Part shown: piece by piece, positions 46,911 to 56,357 of the stretch
How the letters are laid out: each line of letters opens with the position of its first letter
How positions within the stretch are numbered: position 1 is the stretch's first letter
From: Listeria booriae
Lineage (GTDB): Bacteria; Bacillota; Bacilli; Lactobacillales; Listeriaceae
Assembly (NCBI RefSeq): GCF_000766865.1
Contig: NZ_JNFA01000023.1
Coordinates: 186,001-250,000, forward strand
DNA length: 64,000 bases
Direction: 5' to 3'
Program-made: the position numbers and the translations under genes
Notes under the pieces: model-generated
What the model was told of the DNA's origin: nothing
The model's input: only the letters and a program-made list of their open reading frames with translations
Databases searched by the model: none

Positions 46911-47735
46911 ATGTGGAAAAAAAGTTTATGGATGGGGTTTCTGTCTGCTATTTTTGTGGCGGCGTCGGTCTTCATTTTGATTCAGTTACACGGGACTTAC
47001 CCGAAAGTGAATCAAGGCGCGACACCGACTATTTTTATTCATGGGTATCGCGGGACAGACAGGTCGCTTCACGGGATGATTCGCCGTTTTGATCAGAAGT
47101 ATGATTGGGCGACAGATGCTTTGACGGTGAAAGTAAGCCCCACTGGAGATATATCAGTGAAAGGGACGTATCCTAATGATAAAGATAACCCGCTAATCAA
47201 TGTTGTTTTTGCGGATAACCGGGCGACGGTCACTCAGCAATCGCTCTGGACGAAGAAAGTGTTGCGTTATTTGCAAGATACGTATAAGGTCACGAAATTC
47301 AATGCGGTTGGCCATTCGATGGGTGGCGGTGCCTGGGTTTCTTACCTTGCCTCTTACGCTAACAAACCGAACTACCCAGAAGTTCAGAAAATCGTCTTTT
47401 TGGCGGTTCCATTCTACCCGGAAGAATATGTGAACGGGGATCAAGAAGTAGATTTGGATAATGCCAGCATGATTCATACGAAGTTCGCCAAGCAAATGGA
47501 AGACAGACTTACTAGCTCGACACAAATCCTGATTATTGGCGGTAATCTAGAAGATGGCTCCAATAGCGATGGTGAAGTGAAGATTGACAGTGTTATGTAT
47601 GGGAAAAAATTGTTTACAAATCAAGAAGTAGAAGCACACACGCTCACAGGTCCTACGGCCAAACATAGTAATATGCACGAACTCCCTGTTGTCGATAATT
47701 ATGTCGCCAAATTTTTATGGGGATTTAAGGAGTAG
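46911..47735 (+). CDS. DUF915 alpha/beta hydrolase, membrane-anchored
   Basis: 274 aa: signal anchor (about 5-25), then an alpha/beta hydrolase. Oxyanion-site FIHGYRGTDRS (about 42-52), nucleophile elbow VGHSMGG with S136, catalytic His in KHSNMHE near the end. DUF915 proteins are predicted exported lipases or esterases; substrate unknown. ATG 46911 follows GAGGAT; a longer frame upstream has no RBS. First of a tandem pair with the next gene (6 bp gap). Confidence 0.86.
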   Translation: MWKKSLWMGFLSAIFVAASVFILIQLHGTYPKVNQGATPTIFIHGYRGTDRSLHGMIRRFDQKYDWATDALTVKVSPTGDISVKGTYPNDKDNPLINVVFADNRATVTQQSLWTKKVLRYLQDTYKVTKFNAVGHSMGGGAWVSYLASYANKPNYPEVQKIVFLAVPFYPEEYVNGDQEVDLDNASMIHTKFAKQMEDRLTSSTQILIIGGNLEDGSNSDGEVKIDSVMYGKKLFTNQEVEAHTLTGPTAKHSNMHELPVVDNYVAKFLWGFKE

Positions 47736-47741
47736 TCACAC

Positions 47742-48629
47742 ATGAAGAAAATTCTAACAGTTGTTGCAGTTATCGCCCTATTTTTTGTTGGGTTTGGTTT
47801 TATATTTGGCACGCATGACGTGGCGAAAGAGGATACAAAGAAGACAGCGGAAGTGAAAAAAGCGGCGGCGGTTAAAAACTCTGAGAAGGTGAAAACGATT
47901 GATGTACCGACGTTGTTTTTGCATGGGTATTCTGGGACGAAGAATTCGATGGGTCACATGATGGATCGTCTAGCAAGTAATGGCGATGCCACGCGTTCTT
48001 TAGTCGTTTCTGTTACTCCCCAGGGCGCTGTCAATGTGACTGGTGATTGGGATAAATTCGCGAAGAACCCGCTGATTCAAGTACTTTTTGAGGATAATAA
48101 AAGTTCCCTCACAAACCAGACAGTCTGGTTACAAAATGTCATGTTAAAATTAAAAAGCGAATACCATATTCCGAGTGTCAATGTTGTTGGTCATTCGATG
48201 GGCGGCGTAGATTGGACAGGCTATTTAGAAGAGGTTGGTAATAAACCCGACTTCCCTACTGTTAAGAAATTTGTCGCGATTGGCTCTCCGTTTAATGGAC
48301 TAGAAATCGGTAAGGATGGCAAGACGGCTTATGATTTAACTGAAACTGGACCTGCGACGAAAACAGAGCGTTTCGCCAATTTTATGACGAATAAAAAAGT
48401 AATTCCTACAACACTTGAGGTTTTGAATATTGCTGGTGATGTAGAAGATGGTACGAAAAGTGACACGAGTGTTTCGCTAGCAAGTGCCTTATCAGGGAAA
48501 TTTATTTTTGATCAGGTGGCGAATTATAAGGAGCTTACGTTTACAGGGAAACAAGCACAGCATAGTAAATTACATGAGAATAAAGATGTCGATGCGGCTG
48601 TGAGTGATTTCTTGTGGCCGTCGTCATAG
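47742..48629 (+). CDS. DUF915 alpha/beta hydrolase, second copy
   Basis: 295-aa paralogue of the preceding gene: signal sequence (about 3-23, no lipobox Cys), a Lys/Ala-rich spacer (about 27-52) missing from the first copy, FLHGYSGTKNS (about 59-69), nucleophile S152 in GHSMGG, and HSKLHENKDV at the end. Same fold and likely same type of substrate. The pair ends at a strong terminator. Confidence 0.87.
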   Translation: MKKILTVVAVIALFFVGFGFIFGTHDVAKEDTKKTAEVKKAAAVKNSEKVKTIDVPTLFLHGYSGTKNSMGHMMDRLASNGDATRSLVVSVTPQGAVNVTGDWDKFAKNPLIQVLFEDNKSSLTNQTVWLQNVMLKLKSEYHIPSVNVVGHSMGGVDWTGYLEEVGNKPDFPTVKKFVAIGSPFNGLEIGKDGKTAYDLTETGPATKTERFANFMTNKKVIPTTLEVLNIAGDVEDGTKSDTSVSLASALSGKFIFDQVANYKELTFTGKQAQHSKLHENKDVDAAVSDFLWPSS

Positions 48630-48637
48630 TGTATAAG

Positions 48638-48674
48638 AAAACGCTGAATCCGATTGCGATTCAGCGTTTTTTTT
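48638..48674. terminator. Bidirectional terminator
   Basis: 13-bp stem AAAACGCTGAATC and complement, 7-base loop, T8 in + direction. Overlaps the stop of the convergent permease gene. Confidence 0.92.
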
Positions 48675-49731
48675 ATGCTTTTTTCTGCTTCTTTTTGAAG
48701 CCCCAGAAATTGCGGTTATTTAGTTCGCTCTCGTCCCCTCTTACGCCTAGAACGTCGAATAGGAAGACAACAACTGGGATTCCGACAATCAGTCCCCAAA
48801 CGCCGAAGAAATGTTCTGAGAAGATGAGGATGATGAACGTGTAGAATACTGGTAAATCGGTTTTAGATGACATTAGTTTTGGATTTAAGAAATAGGTTTC
48901 GATGGCGTGCACGATGACAACGGTGATGAGGATGACGATGACATCTGTGATTCCGCCGACTGAGTACGCGATAATGGATAGCGGGATGCAGGAAATGATG
49001 ACCCCAGCCACCGGTATTAATCCTAAAAGGAAAACCATGATCGATAATGTCAAAACTTGCGGGAAGCCCATCGCGATAAGCGCAATCGTCGTTAAGAATG
49101 TATTGACAAGCGCGATTAAGAATTGTGCTTCTAGTACGACGCCGAATGTGCTGATGAATTTTTTGCCGAAATAGGCAACTTCTCGGAACACTGGGCCGAT
49201 TTTGCTTGTTAAGAACTTGCTTGAGAATTTGACCACGCGCTCTTGCTCGAGTGAGAAGAAAAGGCTTAGAATTAATGCCATAAAGAATGATATACCAATA
49301 CTTCCAAGGCCACTCAGTGAACCAATAATGAATTTCAAGCCGGAATTGATATACGCTTTGATGTTTGAGTCATTAATTAGGCCCATGACATATTTGATAA
49401 AATCATTGTTTCCTGGGTTGTTGTAAAATTTCATGACTGCGTTGAACGTATAAATGATTTGCTCGATAATGATTGGCAAATAATGCGTTATCGCGATGTA
49501 AAGGAAGATGACAATCAGTATGTATAATACCGTCACGATAAGCTTTCTCGGCACTTTCACCCACCGCAAAATCACTTTTTCCAACCGTGTAATTAAAAAT
49601 GTAAAAATAAATGTGAGTAAGATTAAGTCAATCATACTCCTTACTAGGTACAGTACAAAAATGAGTAGCGCGAAAATAAGAACTCGCTGCAATCCTATAT
49701 TTGCTTTAAATTTCTCCCATAGTTCTTCCAC
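48673..49731 (-). CDS. AI-2E-family (PerM-like) permease
   Basis: About 352-aa membrane protein with eight helices. The family signature is visible in the second half: ALVNTFLTTIALIAMGFP, FLLGLIPVAGVIIS, and PKLMSSKTDLPV followed by the FGVWGLIVGIPVVVF stretch. Members export AI-2 or ions in other bacteria; the cargo here is unknown. GTG at 49731 (GGAG 9 nt upstream) is preferred to an upstream TTG. Confidence 0.86.
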   Translation of the reverse strand: MEELWEKFKANIGLQRVLIFALLIFVLYLVRSMIDLILLTFIFTFLITRLEKVILRWVKVPRKLIVTVLYILIVIFLYIAITHYLPIIIEQIIYTFNAVMKFYNNPGNNDFIKYVMGLINDSNIKAYINSGLKFIIGSLSGLGSIGISFFMALILSLFFSLEQERVVKFSSKFLTSKIGPVFREVAYFGKKFISTFGVVLEAQFLIALVNTFLTTIALIAMGFPQVLTLSIMVFLLGLIPVAGVIISCIPLSIIAYSVGGITDVIVILITVVIVHAIETYFLNPKLMSSKTDLPVFYTFIILIFSEHFFGVWGLIVGIPVVVFLFDVLGVRGDESELNNRNFWGFKKKQKKA

Positions 49732-49890
49732 TGAACACCACTCCAATCGTTTTCCTTATCATTCTAGCATACTTTTCTTTTTTTCTGAAAAATTATGTCG
49801 GTTTTTTATTATTTTCCTCTTTACTTTCTTCTAAAAATCGCGTAACATATCCTATGAACCAATCATCCTACCTTTAAAGGAGTTTTGAAT

Positions 49891-50571
49891 ATGTTACATA
49901 AATTAGAGAAGAAATCGTTGGTAGAGCAAGTATATAGCCAAATTGAAGAGATGATTAAGAGCGGTGTTTGGGAAGTCGGTGATCGGTTGCCGACGGAAGC
50001 AGAATTAATGGAGCAGTTTGGCGTGAGTCGTAATACGTTGCGGGAAGCCATTCGGGCGCTGGCGCATGTTGGTTTGCTTGAAGTGAAGCAAGGCGATGGG
50101 ACATTTGTTTTAACGACGAGTGAATTAAATGCGGTTTTACAAAAACGGATTCAGAGTGCGGCGGTTTTGGAGATTTTAGAGGTGCGGCATGCGCTGGATC
50201 GTGAGGCGGTTTCGCTTGCTTGTTTGCGGCGTACAGAGGAAGATTTGACGGAGATGGAGAAGTTTCGCGATCTTTGTTTTCAATATACGACCGAGAATAA
50301 TTTAGAGAAGTTTGTGGAATCGGATTGGCAGTTGCATCAGGCAATTACGGCGGCTTCTTATAATCCGTTACTGATTGATATGTACGCGCATTTATTTGAA
50401 GAGATTCAGATTTCGATTACGAGTACGACAGAGATGAACGATGCGAGTGCGGCTGGGCATAATGATTTGATTTTGGCTATTCGGAATCAAGATGCGGCTT
50501 CTGCGGTGCATTGTGTGGATATGTATATTTCGCACTTTAAACAAATTATTTTGCCGAAGAAAGGAGAATGA
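49891..50571 (+). CDS. GntR/FadR-family transcriptional regulator
   Basis: 226 aa: GntR winged helix (about 5-75, LMEQFGVSRNTLREAIRALAHVGL) and FCD ligand domain (about 90-220) with the metal/ligand residues spread over helical segments (H151, H198 region). It overlaps the MFS transporter gene by 4 bp and most likely controls it. ATG 49891 has AAGGAG 8 nt upstream. Confidence 0.9.
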   Translation: MLHKLEKKSLVEQVYSQIEEMIKSGVWEVGDRLPTEAELMEQFGVSRNTLREAIRALAHVGLLEVKQGDGTFVLTTSELNAVLQKRIQSAAVLEILEVRHALDREAVSLACLRRTEEDLTEMEKFRDLCFQYTTENNLEKFVESDWQLHQAITAASYNPLLIDMYAHLFEEIQISITSTTEMNDASAAGHNDLILAIRNQDAASAVHCVDMYISHFKQIILPKKGE

Positions 50572-51794
50572 AATTGATGGGGAAAGAGCTTGTGAGTGCA
50601 CAGGAAAACGTGAAGGTGCGCAGTCGGTTATTATTAATTATCGGAATTATACTGGTCGCCTCGAATTTACGAGCGCCAATTACGGCGATTAGTCCTTTAC
50701 TTGGCTATATGCGCGCTGATTTGCCGCTGTCAAACACGATGACAGGATTTTTGACGACGCTCCCTTTGCTTGCTTTTGCAGGTTTGTCTCCTTTTGTATC
50801 GCAACTAGCACGGAAATGGGGCATGGAATTGCTCGTCTTTTTTGCGCTTTGTTTTATGGTTTTTGGGAGTTTGATTCGACCGTTTGGTGGCATTCCGGTA
50901 CTTTTATTCGGGACTTTCTTGATTGGGCTTGCGATTGCAGTGGGAAATGTGTTGTTACCGAGCTTAATTAAGAAAGAATTTCCGTTTAAAATGGGCTTGA
51001 TGACTGGGATTTACTCGATTTCGATGAATGTCTCGGCGATGCTTGCTTCCGGGCTTAGCGTGCCGATTGCGGTGAATGCTGGACTAGGATGGCAAGGGGC
51101 GCTTGTTATTTGGTCTGTATTTGCGGTTATCGCGCTCGTTGTTTGGTTGCCACAGTTGCGACACAATACGCGAACTGCTCCAGTGAACGTTGCGGCCACA
51201 CCGAAAAGACAGAATATCTGGAAGTCCCCGCTCGCTTGGAAAATTACGATTTTTATGGGGATGCAGTCTACTGTTTTTTATGTGATGGTGGCTTGGTTGC
51301 CTGGGATTTTAATTGACCAAGGGGTGGCGAGTGCGCAGGCTGGATTTATGTTGTCGATTTTGCAACTCGGGATCTTACCTTTTACGTTTGTCGTGCCGAT
51401 TATTGCTAGCAAAATGAAGTCGCAGCAGCCGATTGTGATTGTAATGTGCTTATTATTGCTTGCTGGAACGGGCGGGTTGATGTTTGGCTCGGGGCATATT
51501 TGGTTGATTACGGCTTCTGTGTTTATTATCGGGATTGCTTCGGGGACGGCGTTTAGTGTGTGTATGATGTTTTTCAATTTACGGACGACGACAGCGATTG
51601 AAGCGGCGGATTTGTCTGGCATGGCGCAGTCAATCGGTTACTTGCTTGCCGCGGCGATGCCAACTTTATTCGGTTTTCTACATGATTTGACGGGTGGGTA
51701 TGTGATTCCGCTTGGGATTTTGGTTTTCGCGACGTTGGTATTGTTTGTTACGGGGCTCGATGCGGCTCGGGATAAGAAAGTGTTTTCTAAATAA
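50568..51794 (+). CDS. CynX/NimT-family MFS transporter
   Basis: About 405-aa, twelve-helix MFS protein. SNLRAPITAISPLLGYMRADLPLS at the start of helix 1 (given here by its ends, SNLRAP and LPLS) is typical of the CynX/NimT (cyanate / 2-nitroimidazole) group; similar to B. subtilis YycB. Substrate unknown, probably a small anion or toxic compound exported. Start uncertain: ATG 50568 is close to the RBS, TTG 50574 or ATG 50577 fit the AGGAG spacing better. Coupled to the GntR gene. Confidence 0.86.
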   Translation: MKLMGKELVSAQENVKVRSRLLLIIGIILVASNLRAPITAISPLLGYMRADLPLSNTMTGFLTTLPLLAFAGLSPFVSQLARKWGMELLVFFALCFMVFGSLIRPFGGIPVLLFGTFLIGLAIAVGNVLLPSLIKKEFPFKMGLMTGIYSISMNVSAMLASGLSVPIAVNAGLGWQGALVIWSVFAVIALVVWLPQLRHNTRTAPVNVAATPKRQNIWKSPLAWKITIFMGMQSTVFYVMVAWLPGILIDQGVASAQAGFMLSILQLGILPFTFVVPIIASKMKSQQPIVIVMCLLLLAGTGGLMFGSGHIWLITASVFIIGIASGTAFSVCMMFFNLRTTTAIEAADLSGMAQSIGYLLAAAMPTLFGFLHDLTGGYVIPLGILVFATLVLFVTGLDAARDKKVFSK

Positions 51795-51822
51795 AGAAAT
51801 CCGCCAGGTGGCGGATTTCTTT
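51793..51822. terminator. Bidirectional terminator
   Basis: Perfect 13-bp stem AAAGAAATCCGCC and complement, 4-base loop. Between the MFS gene (+) and the OppA-like gene (-). Confidence 0.93.
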
Positions 51823-53470
51823 ATTTAGTGATATAAGCCCAACGGAAGCTATACGGGGCGCCAAATAGATGTTTGACAACGCCTTTTACGTATGGTTTTT
51901 CCAGAACTGCTGTCGCGTTTTGATATAGTGGTGCAATGGCTGCGTCATCGTCAAGCAGGACTTTTTCGGTTTGGAGCATTGCTTGCCAACGGGCTTCTGG
52001 GTTTGTAGCCAGTGTTGTTGTGATGTCTTTTGTTAGTTTATCGTAGGCTGGATTGGAGTAGCCCATGTTGTTGTAGTTGTTGCCTGTTTCCCAGCTCGCG
52101 ATGTAGGTCATTGGGTCTTTATAGGCTGGTGCCCAGCGTGATAGTTGTACGGTGTAGTCTTGGGCTTGATCGAGTGCTAGTCGATTTTTGTATGGCACTG
52201 TTTTTAGTGTGATGGTAAGGCCTTTTAGGTTCGTCTGCAGTTCGCTTTGGATGAATTCTAGCGTTTTCTTCGCGAACTCTTGGTCATCGCCGACGATTTC
52301 AAGTGTGATATCGTTTTTTCCGAGCTGTTGTTGCGCTTTTGCAAAATTGGCTTGGGCGGCTTTGACATTGTGCGTTAGGTGGTCGCCGCTGTCTTCGCGG
52401 AAGTCTTTACCTGTGCTTGGATTTTGGGCAAAACCTCTTGGAATTTCGCCGTTGATTGGTGTGGCTCCGTTGGCAATGACCGTGTCGGCAAGCGCTTCTT
52501 TATTAATAGCTTGGGCAATCGCTTTTCGTAAATAGAGGTTGGCTACATCGGTTGCTTTGCCATCGCGCTTTTGGTTGAATTTAAGCCAGTAAACGTAAGA
52601 ATCTGGTTCTGCGACGAATTCTTTGTTATCTTTGTATTGGCTTGCGTAGTCGCCTGTAAGTGGTGCGCGGTCGACCTTGCCTGTGTTGTATAGGTTTACT
52701 GCTGCGCCGGGTTCTTTGGCTACTTGGACGTCGATGCGGTCTAGTTTGACGTTGTCTTTATCCCAATAGTCATCGTTTTTTTCAAACTTCCATGATTTGC
52801 TTGTGCCGGACCAGTCTTTCATCGTGAATGGGCCGTTATAGATCATATGGTCAGAATCTTTCGCAAAGTCTTTGCCCTCTTTTTTCACGTAGCTTTCTTT
52901 TTGCGGGTAGAATGGACCGAATGTTAGAAGTGAATTGAAGTATGGTACTGCTTGTGTTAGGCTGATTTGAAGCGTTTTGTCGTCTAATGCTTTGACGCCA
53001 AGTTCGGTTGGGTCTTTTTTGCCGTCTAGGATTTCGCTCGCGTTTTGGACGATGTCGCGGTATAGGAAGGAATATTGAGCTCCAGATGTTGGATCTACGA
53101 CTTTGCGCCATGCGTAGATGAAGTCATTCGCTGTAAGTTCAGAACCGTCCGACCATTTGGCGTTATCGCGGATTTGGATTGTGTATGTTTTTTGATCTTC
53201 GCTTATTTTTGGCATTGCGGTTGCTGCGGCTGGAATGATTTGGTCGTTTTTGTCTAAGGTGTACAGCCCTTCAAATACTTGATTCATTGCGGTAAAGCTG
53301 ACGCCATCGGTTGCTAGCGTTGTGTCCATCAGTGGAATTTCTGTGGATTCAATGACGCGCAGGACTTGTTTGTCACTGGCTTCACTTGCTGTGTCTTTTC
53401 CTCCACCGCATGCGGATAAAATGAGTGCGCTCGCTAGTAGGATTGTGCCTAGTTTATATCTTTTTTTCAT
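51821..53470 (-). CDS. Oligopeptide-binding lipoprotein, OppA-like
   Basis: 549-aa family-5 solute-binding lipoprotein: signal peptide with lipobox LSAC (C21), then the OppA/MppA fold (NDFIYAWRKVVDPT, WSDGSELTANDF, YNGPFTMKDW). It binds peptides outside the membrane and hands them to an Opp/Dpp permease, but no permease genes adjoin it, so it is an orphan binding protein that must use another transporter's permease. Transcribed from its own promoter after the amidohydrolase terminator. RBS GGGGAG. Confidence 0.92.
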   Translation of the reverse strand: MKKRYKLGTILLASALILSACGGGKDTASEASDKQVLRVIESTEIPLMDTTLATDGVSFTAMNQVFEGLYTLDKNDQIIPAAATAMPKISEDQKTYTIQIRDNAKWSDGSELTANDFIYAWRKVVDPTSGAQYSFLYRDIVQNASEILDGKKDPTELGVKALDDKTLQISLTQAVPYFNSLLTFGPFYPQKESYVKKEGKDFAKDSDHMIYNGPFTMKDWSGTSKSWKFEKNDDYWDKDNVKLDRIDVQVAKEPGAAVNLYNTGKVDRAPLTGDYASQYKDNKEFVAEPDSYVYWLKFNQKRDGKATDVANLYLRKAIAQAINKEALADTVIANGATPINGEIPRGFAQNPSTGKDFREDSGDHLTHNVKAAQANFAKAQQQLGKNDITLEIVGDDQEFAKKTLEFIQSELQTNLKGLTITLKTVPYKNRLALDQAQDYTVQLSRWAPAYKDPMTYIASWETGNNYNNMGYSNPAYDKLTKDITTTLATNPEARWQAMLQTEKVLLDDDAAIAPLYQNATAVLEKPYVKGVVKHLFGAPYSFRWAYITK

Positions 53471-53572
53471 CTGTAACTCCCCTTTTTTGTGTGAATATGT
53501 TTATCATACATTATTTCCCCTCTAAAATAAACAATTATTTCTAAATTATTAGAATTGTTTTATTTATAACGT

Positions 53573-53603
53573 AAAAAAGAGACAAGCCGAGACTCGCCTC
53601 TTT
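53573..53603 (-). terminator. Terminator of the met operon
   Basis: 11-bp stem (AAAGAGGCGAG with CTTGTCTCTTT, three wobble pairs) followed by T6 on the minus strand, just beyond the amidohydrolase stop. Confidence 0.85.
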
Positions 53604-53608
53604 CTATG

Positions 53609-54802
53609 CTAAATTTGTTTGGTTTCTTCGTATTCTTTCTTAATGTCAGCTAGTAGTTGTTGATCTGTATACAGTTCTAGCGCTGTTAGAGCGATGAGTT
53701 TCGCGCCTTTAATAAGGGCTTGATCACCGACTTCTGATCTAGCGGCTTCGCGGAATTCGACCGTATGCCCGACAAGATCACTTGGTCCGATTTTGATGTA
53801 CGGATGAATTGTTGGTAGAACTTGGCTGATGTTGCCTGCGTCTGTAGAACCAATGCCGCGGCTATCTGTTTTTACCGGCTCGTCTAATTGTTCGGCAATG
53901 CGAGCAAAGACACGGTTGAATTGTTTGTTTATGAGGAAATCATCGACGCCGTTTTGGATGTTCGTTACTTTGAATGTTGTGCCGGTTTGAATCGCTGCAC
54001 CCTCTGCTACTTGAATCACGCGTTTCGTTACTTCGTCCAGATGACGACGTTTGGCAGCGCGTGTGAAGAAACGGGCTCTCGTGTAGTCAGGAACGATATT
54101 TGGCGCTTGCCCACCGTCTAGAATGACGCCATGGATGCGCACATCAGATGTCACGTGCTGGCGCAAAGCATTTACACCGTTATAAAATTGAATCAAGCCA
54201 TCAAGGGCATTAATACCGTCTTCTGGATTCGCCGCCGAATGGGCTGGTTTTCCGAAAAACTCGAATTCTAAAACATCAACCGCTAAAGATGGCGTTGTTA
54301 GCGCAGAATCGTTGGATGGGTGAATCATTAATGCCGCGTCAATGCCTCCAAGCAAATCATGTTTGACAAAACTTCCTTTGGCACTGCCGTTTGGTCCGCC
54401 TTCTTCGGCTGGCGTTCCAAGCACAACTACTTCGCCGCCCACTTCTTCAATCACTTCGGCTAGCGCAATAGCTGCCGCGACACTTGTTGTTCCGATAATG
54501 TTATGACCGCATGCGTGACCAAGACCAGGTAAAGCGTCGTACTCTGCTAGGAAAGCGACTGTCGTTCCTGGTTTACTTGCTTTTTTACGGGCGATAAATG
54601 CTGTTTTGTGACCTGCAACATCTAGTTCGACTTCAAAACCCGCTTTTTGCAAAATACTTGCCAATTTCTCGCTAGCGTAGAATTCTTCGTTACCGATTTC
54701 AGGGTGATCGTGAATGTCATGGCTTACTTCTATATAAAAGTCTTTATGTGCATCAATGTTCGTTTGGATTGTCTTTGCTAAATCGATTTTTGTTTGTACC
54801 AT
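53609..54802 (-). CDS. M20D-family amidohydrolase
   Basis: 397-aa metallopeptidase-fold hydrolase of the aminoacylase/AbgB type: metal-binding GHACGHNI (about 98-105), EEGGPNG (about 133-139), dimerisation domain (about 190-290) and a C-terminal metal-site HTVEFREA. Family members cleave N-acyl amino acids or p-aminobenzoyl-glutamate. It is the last gene of metN-metI-metQ, 21 bp after metQ, under the SAM riboswitch, so I infer a role in salvaging an N-acylated sulfur amino acid. RBS AGGAGGT. Confidence 0.88.
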   Translation of the reverse strand: MVQTKIDLAKTIQTNIDAHKDFYIEVSHDIHDHPEIGNEEFYASEKLASILQKAGFEVELDVAGHKTAFIARKKASKPGTTVAFLAEYDALPGLGHACGHNIIGTTSVAAAIALAEVIEEVGGEVVVLGTPAEEGGPNGSAKGSFVKHDLLGGIDAALMIHPSNDSALTTPSLAVDVLEFEFFGKPAHSAANPEDGINALDGLIQFYNGVNALRQHVTSDVRIHGVILDGGQAPNIVPDYTRARFFTRAAKRRHLDEVTKRVIQVAEGAAIQTGTTFKVTNIQNGVDDFLINKQFNRVFARIAEQLDEPVKTDSRGIGSTDAGNISQVLPTIHPYIKIGPSDLVGHTVEFREAARSEVGDQALIKGAKLIALTALELYTDQQLLADIKKEYEETKQI

Positions 54803-54823
54803 TGCGCGGATACCTCCTATTTT

Positions 54824-55678
54824 TTAATTTTTAGACCATGTTTCTTTGTATTTCGCTAGTTCGTCAAGTGGGATGAATGCTGGGATGGAGCTACCTTTAT
54901 ATGTTTTGTCGATAAACTGTTTCATTTCATCGGAGTGGTAAATTTTCACGATTTTTTGTAGCGCTTCACGTTTTGTGTCGCCTTTGCGTACTGCGATGAT
55001 GTTGATATATGGTTTTGCTGTATCGGATTCTAGGAAAATAGCGTCATTTAGCGGATCAAGTTTGGCTTCGACTGCAACGCCGTTATTGATGGCAGCTGCA
55101 TCCACGTCATCTAATGCGCGCGGGATTTGACCGGCAACCATTGGCTTGATGTCTAGTTTTTTCGGATTTTCTTTTACTGCATCAGGCGAGCCTTTTCCGT
55201 CAAAATCGTCGACTAACTTGATTAAACCTGCTTCTTGTAAAAGTAGTAATGCGCGGCCGTAGTTCGTGCTGTCGTCTGGAACTGCGATTGTTGCGCCATT
55301 TTTAATGTCTTTGATGTCTTTTACTTTGTTTGAATATACGCCCATTGGTGCGATAACTGTTGATGCAAGTGGTTCTAGGTCTAGTTTGTTTTCTTTAATG
55401 AAATCATCGAAATAGGCGATTGTTTGGAATGCGTTGGCATCTAGGTCGCCATCTGCTAAAGCACGGTTTGGTAATACGTAGTCGCTGAATTCTTTTAGTT
55501 CAATGTTGATGCCTTCTTTTTCAGCTATTTTCTTGATTTCTGGCCACGTACGGTCTCCTGCGCTTACGCCGATAACGAGGTTTTTCTCGTCGCCGCTTGC
55601 TTTTTCATCGCTGCCACCACATGCTGTAACGACAACTGCTAATAATGCTAAAGTTAAAACTAAAATTAATTTTTTCAT
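54824..55678 (-). CDS. metQ: Methionine-binding lipoprotein MetQ
   Basis: 284-aa NlpA-family binding lipoprotein: signal peptide with lipobox VTAC (C20), then the MetQ fold (EFSDYVLPNRALADGDLDANAFQ, DDVDAAAINNGVAV). Captures methionine or its derivatives for MetN-MetI. ATG 55678 is chosen with GGGAG upstream and a proper signal peptide; the frame runs 32 codons further. 28 bp after metI. Confidence 0.95.
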   Translation of the reverse strand: MKKLILVLTLALLAVVVTACGGSDEKASGDEKNLVIGVSAGDRTWPEIKKIAEKEGINIELKEFSDYVLPNRALADGDLDANAFQTIAYFDDFIKENKLDLEPLASTVIAPMGVYSNKVKDIKDIKNGATIAVPDDSTNYGRALLLLQEAGLIKLVDDFDGKGSPDAVKENPKKLDIKPMVAGQIPRALDDVDAAAINNGVAVEAKLDPLNDAIFLESDTAKPYINIIAVRKGDTKREALQKIVKIYHSDEMKQFIDKTYKGSSIPAFIPLDELAKYKETWSKN

Positions 55679-55706
55679 GAATAAAAACTCCCTTTTATAT
55701 AATTTT

Positions 55707-56357
55707 TTAACGTCTGCGAATTTTGCGTGAGATAAAGTTTCCGAGTGATTGGACACTTTGGACGATGACGACAAGAATGATTACTGTGACTAGCATCGTG
55801 ATGTTGTCGTAGCGTTGGTAGCCGTAGGTGATGGCTAAATTCCCGATACCACCTGCCCCAACAACACCTGCCATTGCGGTTGCTCCAACCAGTCCGATTG
55901 TTGCGGTGGTCAATGTTAAGATGAGTGAGCTTAAGCCCTCTGGCAACATGAAGCGCCAAATGATTTGCCATGCGTTTGCGCCCATTGCTTGTGCGGCTTC
56001 GATAATGCCTTGATCGACCTCTAAGAGCGAGTTTTCCACAAGTCTGGCAATGTATGGACCTGCGTAGAAAACAAGTGGTACAATCGCTGCTTTCACGCCT
56101 ATAGAGGAATCCACGATGAAGCGCGTAATCGGAATTAGTGCTACGAGTAAAATGATAAACGGCACGGATCGCAAAATGTTAATAATGGGGTTCAAAATAT
56201 TGAAAATCACCGTGTTTTGTAAAATATGACCTTTTCGTGTAACGACGAGAAGAACGCCGAGTGGAATCCCAATGATACAGGCGAAAAGGAGTGACCAAGT
56301 GACCATGTAAAGTGTTTCAGTAAACGCTGTTAGCAGTTGTTCCGTTGTGACTTCCAT
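55707..56357 (-). CDS. metI: Methionine ABC transporter permease
   Basis: 216 aa, five helices, with the ABC permease coupling segment (EAAQAMGANAWQIIWRFMLPE, EAA motif, about 129-149). Transports methionine through the membrane with MetN. It overlaps the metN 3' end by 41 bp and has its own GAGGAGG RBS inside metN. Confidence 0.94.
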   Translation of the reverse strand: MEVTTEQLLTAFTETLYMVTWSLLFACIIGIPLGVLLVVTRKGHILQNTVIFNILNPIINILRSVPFIILLVALIPITRFIVDSSIGVKAAIVPLVFYAGPYIARLVENSLLEVDQGIIEAAQAMGANAWQIIWRFMLPEGLSSLILTLTTATIGLVGATAMAGVVGAGGIGNLAITYGYQRYDNITMLVTVIILVVIVQSVQSLGNFISRKIRRR

